From Areca catechu (lineage: Eukaryota; Streptophyta; Magnoliopsida; Arecales; Arecaceae): a stretch of 64,000 bases of DNA. The position numbers and the translations under genes were made by a program. Below are positions 56,129 through 64,000 of the stretch, piece by piece (positions within the stretch are counted from its first letter, which is position 1; the number at the start of each line of letters is the position of its first letter). The DNA lies in assembly GCA_021397845.1 (NCBI GenBank), contig CM038052.1:46212949-46276948 (forward strand), read 5' to 3'. The notes beneath the pieces were generated by a model. That model did not search any database. It was not told where the DNA came from and saw nothing but the letters and a program-made list of their open reading frames with translations.

Positions 56129-56443
56129 TCACTAAAATGGTAGCCTGGTTGATAGAGGCCCTGTCTCATTACCAACTAGTTGTGGGTCCGAGACATGATC
56201 CCATAGTGATTCAATTAAATCCAGAATTTTCTTGGAGCCGACAACCATTGGTATAAGTAAGAAATCAGGGTCTCTCTTTTTATCCCTGTTCTACTAGTCG
56301 GCACCTTAGTAGTGCACATTGAAGAAAAAAAGACTGTTTAAATCTGAGCATCTTGAATCGAACATTACCTGGTGGGACAGGAACCCGCGGGGTAGTTATA
56401 CCGAGATTTAAATCCATCCCTTTTGATCAATCAAAAAAAAAAA
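56129..56443 (+). mobile_element. SINE-like retroposon, about 315 bp
   Basis: It is flanked by a perfect 16 bp direct repeat and ends in about 14 A. Near the 5' end are sequences like RNA polymerase III internal promoter boxes: TAGCCTGGTTGATAGAGG (56141-56158) as box A and GGGTCCGAGAC (56184-56194) as box B, about 40 bp apart as in tRNA-derived SINEs. It has no coding capacity and would use LINE machinery. The family was not identified. Confidence 0.68.
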
Positions 56444-56459
56444 AAAGCATCTCTTTTAA
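56444..56459 (+). repeat. Right target-site duplication of the SINE
   Basis: AAAGCATCTCTTTTAA directly after the A tail; its first A residues cannot be told apart from the tail. Confidence 0.75.
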
Positions 56460-56464
56460 AATAA

Positions 56465-56593
<129 letters not shown>

Positions 56594-56599
56594 ATATGC

Positions 56600-57348
56600 T
56601 CACAAAGAAGTTAGGTTGCATCGCATTCCATTTATTTGTTTATTGAAACAAGGAAATTAGAAAGAAATTATTTTTACTACTTTGGGTCAGCCATATTTGT
56701 GGTACTGTACTAGTAGAACCGTTAAAATGGACAGGTCCAGTCTTAATGGGTACTTGAGAAAGTCTTTGTACATTACTCCTAGTAGAGAAAAAATATACCA
56801 TATAACCTGATTGGACCATGCGCACATTCAATGCAACAATTTTATTTTTTTCTTAAAAAATTGAATGATAAAAATACTCCTCCTTTATGAAAAATTATGA
56901 GACCTGTTAGCTTGAATTATAACACGCTGTGACTAGCTTATGACATCCCCATATTCACAGGATGTTATAGAGCTGAGCAGTATTTTCGTCTTTGAAAAAA
57001 AATCAAAAATTTTTAATGACAAAAATATCCGTCGCCATGTAATATCCTATGAACAAGATTATGACACTCTATTTATAAAGGGATGTCATACAGGAAAGAC
57101 ATTTTCATCATTTAAATATATATTTAATACCTGCAGTTTACTTTTTATTAAAAAATTTGACTGATGAAAATGTCATTTTCTAATAACACCCGTTTGTAAA
57201 TACGGTATCTTAACCCTATTCAATAGATGTTATAAAGTCAAGGATATTTTCATCATTAGAAATTTTTAATTTTTTAATAATGAAAATATACTCGATATTA
57301 TGATATTTTATGAACAAGATTATGACATCCTGTTTATAAATGGATATA
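56600..57348. repeat. AT-rich region with degenerate tandem repeats
   Basis: From about 56855, related segments recur every 130-150 bp. Each combines a poly-T/A stretch, a phrase like AATGAAAATAT, and a phrase like GAACAAGATTATGACA followed by TTTATAAA. The clearest pair is near 57050 and 57310. No gene. Confidence 0.5.
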
Positions 57349-58376
57349 TGTCGCCACCCAGATCACCGTGGCCCGTAGCTCTGATGCATCGGGCTCCCTC
57401 CAGATCCTCTACTTCGATCTCGCGTCCGGCTCGCTAGCCTGCTTGAGGGAGGTCCTGCAAGACAGAGGAAAATCTTGGGCCGAGGATTCCGGTGAAGGCA
57501 CTCTGACGATCAAGTCAGTAGGACGATCGAGAGGAACAGATATCTCTAAAGCGGAGAGCTTGGGGGACTCTCTGCTTTCGGAGGGTAATAGAGAAAAAGA
57601 TAATAGCTACACTAGAATGGGAAAATAGAAAAATGGGAGTCTTTGCTTCTCCTCCTTTTACTTACTCCTTTTTTTCACTTACTTCCACTTGCTGTTTTCT
57701 GCGGGTCTTATATAGACGGGAGGCTTTCTAGAGGGTTCCCGGCTCTCTCCTTTGGGGGAGGCTCTCCGTTGCCTACTGGCACCTCTCTGTCGGGCTGGTT
57801 CTGTGCCCGTGCCTCTAACCATAACATCATGCTGCCATTTTGGTCAAGGCCATCTAGGTGCTATAAGGCATAGAGCCATAGGGGGATGCCCCTCTTTGGA
57901 AGGTCCAAGCATCCTGTCACGGAAGCTATTGTCTTCCAGTTATGCGGTTATTGACGTGTCGACATGCCACAAGGCTAGGGGCCTGACACTGTCCGGATCG
58001 TGCAGATCATGCGCACGACATGTCATAGGGGGGGTGTCTGTACCATGGCAGGGTATGCGCCACCTTTCAAAGGGTCAAGGTGGCCAGGTACTCCATTGTC
58101 TTTGCTTTGAACTTTGGTTTCCCCACTTTTTATAGCTTTGACGGGAAACCATGCTCCTGGTAGGAGGGTCTGCTTTGGAGATATGGACTCTACCTCGACC
58201 GGGAGTTGACCTCAGATGGGGGACTTGCCCAATGAGCCCTGCCTCGACTGAGAGATGACCTTGACAAGGCGGTCCTTTCTGGAGAGACGGACTCGACACA
58301 ACTGGGAGCTGACCTCAGATGAGGGGGCTCGCCCAATGAGCCCTGCCTCGACTGGGAGCTAACCTCGGCAAGGTGG
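57349..58376 (-). repeat. LTR-like fragment in minus orientation
   Basis: A minus-strand TATA box (CTATATAAG at 57715-57707) lies between a GC-rich segment to the left and imperfect tandem repeats to the right (about 58140-58376, containing CCCAATGAGCCCTGCCTCGACTG twice). The left end could be TGTCGCCACCC. This layout suits U3-R-U5 of an LTR on the minus strand, cut on its right by the element starting at 58377. No partner LTR was found. Confidence 0.4.
57707..57715 (-). promoter_or_regulatory. TATA box in the minus-strand LTR-like fragment
   Basis: Minus-strand CTATATAAG, a good plant TATA consensus. Confidence 0.45.
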
Positions 58377-59700
58377 TGATGCGGGACTAATATGCATGCA
58401 ATTCTTTTTGTAGATTTTATATGTGGGGTTAGGTGATTAATTCCCAAATTTCAGATCAAAACTAGTTGTAGGGAATTTTGTATGAATTTTTGAAGCCAAG
58501 CATGCAGATTAGAACCTAGAAAAGTATTAAAGAAGGATCGCCGGGGTTGAGAAGCCTCGGTTAGGGCAAGTTCTCCTACAATATAAAGACTGGAGGTAGA
58601 GAGGTGTACCTGACAATGTCTGAAGTGCCCGATGAAGATCGCAGCAAAGGGATCTCTCGTTCCTCGATGGATGCGGCCTGAAAAATCGAGCCAAAGACCC
58701 ACGGATACCCGGCTTTCTGCTCGGTGGTCCGATTGAGGCGTGGGTGGAGTCGTTGGATTCGTAGGAACTCGGGGACCTGCAAACAACCTATCAAGGATTA
58801 GAAAACTCAGAGAAAATCAAGAAAATAAAGGAAAACAGCAAAGGGAAGAAAGTTTGGAGGGGGCTGGAAGGATGGTTGGCGGCAGGAAGATGGTTGCAAA
58901 CACTGGGAAGATGAACTCTCAAACCCCTTTATGCACACAGCAGGGTAATCACACAAAGCAATTGAAGAACTCAAGGTTTATTTCATATCAAAAATCTCCC
59001 TTCATACAAGAGACTAGGGTCCTTTAAATAGACCCTTAACCTTGGGCTCCAAGAAAGGGCACATAAGTCTTTACATAAGAATCCTTTTCCCTCTCAAACC
59101 CTAGCAAGAAAATAAAGAAACATTAGGTAGAAAAAATCCCTAAAAACTCTCTTGACTTGGCCAACACTCCAAGGATGCCTAGGGGGGCGTGTTGGGCTTC
59201 TAGGAGCAGTAAGAGGCCGGTCCAAAGGGGCTCGGGCGCATGGGTTTGGGCCTCTGGAAGCTGGGTGGCCTGGTAGCCAGGTAGCAGGAATATTCCCTAG
59301 TATCTTGCTTCTTAGGGGCTTGGGCTTGGTGCCTGGGCTTGATTTCTTTGGGCTAGGATGCAGATGGACCTCTAAAATCATGGATGCCTTGGTATATGAA
59401 TATATTTTGGCATCTGGAAGGGAATCTGGGTATCTGGAGGGCATCTGCAAGGAATCAGGATTTTCTGAATTTTTCTCCTGGGGTCTTCAAATCTTCAAGC
59501 AGGGTTGGGCTTGGGCTATACTTCCATGTCTTCAATCTGGTTGGACTTGGTCTTCACTTGTATGATGTGGTCTTGAGTCTTCAATATGGTTGAATAGGAC
59601 TCAAAAAATAAAATTAGCTCGACATGAGCTGGCTAACACTAGACTGAACTAGCTCAACATGAGCTGACTAGGACATAACTAAAACTCAAAATACTCAAAT
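58377..59700 (-). repeat. 3' LTR of the chromovirus-type element (right boundary uncertain)
   Basis: It starts TGATGCGGGACTAATATGC (the LTR end, seen from the plus strand). Identity with the other LTR can be followed to 58959, where the window cuts the partner. A minus-strand TATTTAAAGG near 59030-59020 could be its TATA box. The right boundary lies somewhere before the coding end at 59787; I could not locate the polypurine tract. Confidence 0.6.
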
Positions 59701-59786
59701 AACAACTAAAATGGACTCAGATAGGCTAAGCCCTTATTACAGATGGACTCATAAATTATTGATCAATTCATAGAGGGTTGAAAAGC

Positions 59787-60460
59787 CTCTATCTTATTCT
59801 GGTGCCTCCGGTGTCCCCACCAATTCTCCCGGGGTGGGAGGAGCTCGACCCTGTCGAGTGAAGATCAAGATGGCTCACATATCTCTCGAGGAGGTCTAGG
59901 TTGAGGTGCTTCAAGTCCTCTCGAGAAATCCATGAATCGTCCGACTCTGGCCGGCCTTGCCATCGGACCAGGAAACATTGATAACCGTGGCCCTGGGTCA
60001 TAATGGCTTGATCGTCCAGGATACGCTCGATCCGTTCTCCTCTCTCTGGCCAAATTTATCAGTGGACACTCTGGGTTAGGGTCACTCATAATGAAAAGGA
60101 ATAGGTTCAAAATCCTCACTAGGTATCGCTGCCGGTTCCCTGTACTCAACCAGGTCTATAATATTGAAGGTAGAACTAATACCCAAATCCGAAGGCATGT
60201 CTAACACATAGTCATTTGATCCAACCTTCTCTATCACTTTAAAAGGTTTGGCTCTGCGAGCACGAAGCTTCTTTTAGGCCTAAGCCTAACCAAGATAGAA
60301 TCCACTACATCAAATTCTTTGATCCATCTTCGGGAATTAGCCAGTTTGTTTAAAATTAGTGTAGGTGGTGAACATGCTGGGCACATGCAGACTCCTAACA
60401 AATGATTCAAAGAACTCAAACCTATGCCTAACAGACTCGACTAAAGAGATTTATTAGGTC
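59787..60460 (-). pseudogene. pol: Integrase C-terminus with chromodomain (broken)
   Basis: Minus strand. A segment reading RARRAKPFKV and KVGSNDYVLDMPSDLGIS (about 60270-60170) is the integrase C-terminal (GPY/F-type) domain. It is followed by ERIERILDDQAIM and YQCFLVRWQGRPESDDSWI (about 60040-59920), a chromodomain with its typical aromatic residues. The final codon is at 59787. Stops and frame changes occur, for example near 60090 and 60330. A chromodomain after integrase identifies a chromovirus; Tekay/Del or Reina are possible branches. Confidence 0.8.
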
Positions 60461-60464
60461 TTAA

Positions 60465-62482
60465 CTACCACTTGGGCATGGGGGCATGAGTCATGGTTGA
60501 TGGGTGACATGTAGAAGAAAATTTGCTAGTAACTCCTAATAGGTGCCAGAGGGTCTGCCAAAAATAGGTAGCAAATGGGATGGGCTCTATGGATCCTTGC
60601 AACCTAGTAACCTCAACAAAATGTAACCTAATAGTTCTAGACACATGAGAAGACTCAGGAAAGGATAGGAAATAGGAAGTGGGTTTAGAATTAGTCTGGT
60701 AGGGTGGAGAAAAAGGTTTAGTTGGATAAAGTAGGATAAAAGACGGGGTGTCAGGAACTAATCCCATACTAATGAGGTTGACCTTATGAGGTTGAGCTAT
60801 ATCTACAGGGTTTACATAATGGAAGGATGGGTTACTAATCTCAGGGAAGAGGTCCTTGATGGGAACTATAGGAGGAGGCTCATCCTGAGGGTACTTATTC
60901 AAAGAGATCAGGTCCTTAATAAATTCTTCAGGTTCTTGTATTTTAGGACTATACTCTATAATTTGGCTCTCCTCTATGGTTTCCTCAGGTAAAGCTCTGG
61001 CAGCAGTACCTAGGTTCTCTTCCTCTAATTGTTCTTCTACTATAGCTTTAGGTTGGATGTGGTCAAGGTCAACTAGCTTTGGGTTGGTTTCTACCTGGGT
61101 ATCTACTGGGTCAGCTAATTCTAGGTCTACTAAAGGTGTCTCCTCTTCTCCTTCGTACTCATCCACTAGGCTCGCATCAGCTTCATACACTTTCGCGTTA
61201 ATGAAAGCCTTGTCAATCTCAGGAATGGTTGGAGAAGGTCGGCTAGGGGAAAATTTGCTAGGTCCTAGTTTCTGATTATGGACACTAGTCCTAGTAGGTT
61301 CAGGTTGCCTAAGGGGTAGTGGCTCACTACTGGGTTCATATTTAAGGGTACTAATCCTATGGGGTTCAAGTTGACTAAGGGAAACCTGACTAGTACTAGA
61401 TTGATACTTAGGGGTTATGGGCTCCCTAGGCTCATAGGACAAGGGTGCAGATCTATGGGTCATGGGATTATAAGATCTGGGGTCATAGGATTTAGATTTA
61501 GCTTTATGGGTCTTGGGTCTACTGGACTCATGGGATATGGGTTCGTAAATTCTAGAGTCAGAGGATTTGGAGTCATAAGATCTATAGGTTATGGGTATAC
61601 TAGGCTTATAGGGAGAGGGTAAATAGGATCTATCTTCCTGGTCTACAAAATCCTGATTGGGTCTTCTAGGACTAACCTTAGGGATTGGGTCATGATGAAG
61701 GGCTCTCCTAGGTTCAGCCTAAAGGTATGGATCGGGGTTTGGGGTCCTCCTAGGTTCAGTATCATAGTATGGGTCATGACGATGGGCTCTCCTAGGTTCA
61801 ATCTCTCGGTAGGGATCAGGGTTTGGGGTCCTCCTAGATCAGTATCATAGTATGAGTCATGACGATGGGCTCTCCTAGGTTAAATCTCATGATAGGGATC
61901 AGGGTTTGGGGTCCTCCTAGATTCAGTATCATAGTATGGGTCATGACGATGGGCTCTCCTAGGTTAAATCTCACGATAGGGATCAGGGTTTGGGGTCCTC
62001 CTAGGTTCAGTATCATAGTATGGGTCATGACGATGGGCTCTCCTAGGTTCAACCTCACGGTAGGGATCAGGGTTTGGGATCCTCCTAAGTTCAGTATCAT
62101 AATAAGGGTCATGATGATGGGCTCTCCTAGGTTCAACATCGCGGTAGGGATCAGGGTTTGGGGTCCTCCTAGGTTCAGTATAATAATAAGGGTCATGGTG
62201 ATGGTCTCTCTTAGGTTCAACCTCACGGTAGGGATCATGGTAAGGGGTTCTCCTAGGGTTGGGCTCCTTATATGGGTCAGAGTATTGGGATCTCCTAGGA
62301 TTGAACTCCCTATATGGGTCAGAGTAGTGGGTTCTCATAGGGTTGGGCTCTATGGTTTCACTAGGTTGAGTTGGGTTGAGGCTATTGGTCTGGGTCAACT
62401 GAGTCATTTGGGTAATTAACTGGGTAAACATCTGGGCCATTTGGTCTATAAGGGCTTGAATCCTAGCTTCCTGCTTATCCAT
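60465..62482 (-). pseudogene. Large gag-like ORF with tandem repeats, unknown function (broken)
   Basis: It starts at minus-strand ATG 62482 with MDKQEARIQALIDQMAQMF, an amphipathic opening seen in some gypsy Gag proteins. Then come Arg/Pro/Asp/Tyr-rich tandem repeats (about 28 aa each, containing EPRR and DPYRE), broken by TAA codons near 61965 and 61882 and a frameshift near 61835. The remainder is open from 61463 to 60465 (332 codons): Ser/Pro-rich, then an acidic segment (EYEGEEETPLVDLEL), then a tail I do not recognise. No zinc knuckle or protease motif was seen. Confidence 0.6.
61700..62310 (-). repeat. About 84 bp tandem repeat coding for 28-residue units
   Basis: Plus-strand phrases GGTCATGACGATGGGCTCTC and GGATCAGGGTTTGGGGTCC alternate at about 84 bp spacing, seven to eight times. 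The period is a multiple of three, so the repeat keeps frame on the coding (minus) strand. Confidence 0.85.
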
Positions 62483-63404
62483 GGGTTCAAGGAGATGGTG
62501 GATGAGATGGGACTCCTGATCTAATGCTCATGCAAGACACGATCAAACCAACTATAGCTCTCTAGACCTAGAGTCCAAAACTAGGTGTTCAATCAGGGTG
62601 GCAAACTAGCCTATAGTAACCCTGTACTCAGCCAGGCTGGTGTAAGGGGAGTGTTAGGTCCCTGAATGCCAATCCTAGACACCAATCAGAGAGTGGCCAG
62701 GTAGGCGGACCAGCACACAAGCCCTTCAGGATTGAATGCCTAAACCACCGTTCTAGACACTGAGCACAAGGCACACACAGGTTAACTTGACACGGTGATC
62801 TAACACTAGCCCGGACCCGACCAGTTGGTGTCCTTAGCCCACTAGGAAAAATTAAGTCTAGTTAATTTTAGGTTAAGGCTTGGGACTGAATGCAAGGGAT
62901 GTGGTTTTGGGCTAAGGAGAGGTGATCAAATCCTCCCCCCATCTGATATAGTAAGAGTGCCCTTAAAAGTAAATTATGCAATGATGGCAGGCATATGAGG
63001 ATGCAAATTAGGGTTTAGATGTTTTTTGATATTTTTGGAGAATATGTAATTTTTTTTTTATTTTGGTATTTTCTTAAATAGAAGAAAACTTTCAAATTAT
63101 GGCATAATATGCAGGAAATATACTACAATTAAAAGATATGCAAAAGATGCTAAACAAAACCCTAAAACTTCCAAACTTGTCTTGTTGAAAAAAAAACAGA
63201 GCCAAGAATTTGCAGGCAGTATTTCGGCTTGTAGAGAATTCACAGGACAAAATAAAATCTGGGAAAATTCTTAAAATTATTGTGAATTATGATGAATCCA
63301 GAAAAATAAAATTTAGAATTTTTGGAGTTTTTATCAGGGAGAAATAATTTAAATAACAAAGCATATACGAACTGAAAAATTGTAAAAAATAAGCCCTAAT
63401 CTAA
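62483..63404 (-). other. 5' leader of the chromovirus-type element
   Basis: About 920 bp between primer site and first ATG on the minus strand. No supported ORF; AT-rich from 63000 to 63400. Confidence 0.55.
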
Positions 63405-63416
63405 GCTCTGATACCA
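63405..63416 (-). other. Primer-binding site of the chromovirus-type element
   Basis: Minus-strand TGGTATCAGAGC, two bases from the LTR, complementary to initiator Met-tRNA. Confidence 0.85.
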
Positions 63417-63418
63417 AG

Positions 63419-64000
63419 TGATGCGGGACTAATATGCATGCAAATATTTTTGTATATTTTATATGTTGGGTTAGGTGATTAATTCCCAAATTTTAGATCA
63501 AAACTAGTTGTAGGGAATTTTGTATGAATTTTTGAAGCCAAGCATGCATATTAGAACCTAGAAAAGTATTAAAGAAGGATCGCCGGGACTGAGAAGCCTC
63601 GGTTAGGACAAGTTCTCCTACAATATAAAGACTGGAGGTAGAGAGGTGTACCTGACAACATCTGAAGTGCCCGATGAAGATCGTAGTGAAGGGATCTCTC
63701 GTTCCTCGATGGATGCGGCATGGAAAACCGAGCCAAAGACCCGCGGATACCCGGCTTTCTGCTCGGTGGTCCGATTGAGGCGTGGCTGGAGTCGTTGGAT
63801 TCGTAGGAACTCGAGGACCTGCAAACGACCTATCAAGGGTTAGAAAACTTAGATGAAATCAAGAAAACAAAGGCAAATAGCAAAGAAAAGAAATTTGGAG
63901 GGGGCTGGAAGGATGGTTGGCGGTAGGAAGATGGTTACAAACACCCGGAAGATGAACTCTCAAACCCCTTTATGCACACAGCAGGGTAATCACACAAAGC
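63419..64000 (-). repeat. 5' LTR of the chromovirus-type element (partial)
   Basis: R/U5 end of the LTR, nearly identical to 58377-58959. The window ends inside it. Confidence 0.85.

Larger units (their letters stand above)
58377..64000 (-). mobile_element. Deleted chromovirus-type Ty3/gypsy element, minus strand, runs off the window
   Basis: The segment 58377-58959 recurs at 63419-64000 in the same orientation, marking the two LTRs. The right one abuts a minus-strand Met-tRNA primer site, so the element reads right to left. Inside remain a gag-like ORF with tandem repeats, then directly an integrase C-terminus with chromodomain. Protease, reverse transcriptase, RNase H and the integrase core are absent, so it is non-autonomous. 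The 5' LTR end and any target duplication on that side lie outside the window. Confidence 0.8.

Overview
This is a plant nuclear window made almost entirely of transposable elements. No host gene, rRNA, tRNA or CRISPR array could be supported. The element families (a Sirevirus-type Ty1/copia with an extra ORF, a Tat-type Ty3/gypsy with an antisense gene, a chromovirus relic, an L1-type LINE with an RNase H, a CACTA element and a SINE) point to a large flowering-plant genome. A monocot is most likely, but that is inference and I cannot name a species.

Layout. 1-2690: AT-rich sequence with no gene. 2694-5336: a non-autonomous CACTA DNA transposon with TCT target duplications, two blocks of palindromic subterminal repeats and a very C-rich core. 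6000-50931: one Tat-lineage Ty3/gypsy element, about 13.6 kb without its insertions, with LTRs at 6000-8467 and 48546-50931. Its gag is split by a second-layer insertion at 9446-40793, a solo LTR of about 1.39 kb in minus orientation flanked by TTGAT. That solo LTR is itself split by a third layer at 10190-40144, a 29,955 bp tandem array of a Sirevirus.

The array is LTR1-copy1-LTR2-copy2-LTR3-copy3-LTR4: three complete internal regions share four LTRs, and a single pair of 5 bp duplications (GAATG) flanks the whole array. Each copy carries a Met-tRNA-type primer site, gag, pol (protease, integrase, reverse transcriptase, RNase H), a 590-codon extra ORF and a polypurine tract. Copy 1 has stops and indels, copy 2 has frameshifts and a stop, and copy 3 is open in all three reading frames. 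It is therefore the only plausible source of a full protein set.

Downstream, 51410-54356 is a 5'-truncated LINE with a 15 bp target duplication. 54372-56112 is AT-rich with a GA microsatellite. 56129-56443 is a SINE-like retroposon with a 16 bp duplication, followed by a long TA microsatellite and degenerate AT-rich repeats. 57349-58376 is a minus-strand LTR-like fragment. From 58377 to the window end lies a minus-strand, deleted chromovirus-type Ty3/gypsy element. It retains an integrase C-terminus and chromodomain, a large repeat-containing ORF of unknown function, and part of its 5' LTR.

Working together: only Sirevirus copy 3 looks able to make its own machinery. The other elements carry stops, frameshifts or deletions and would depend on proteins supplied elsewhere.
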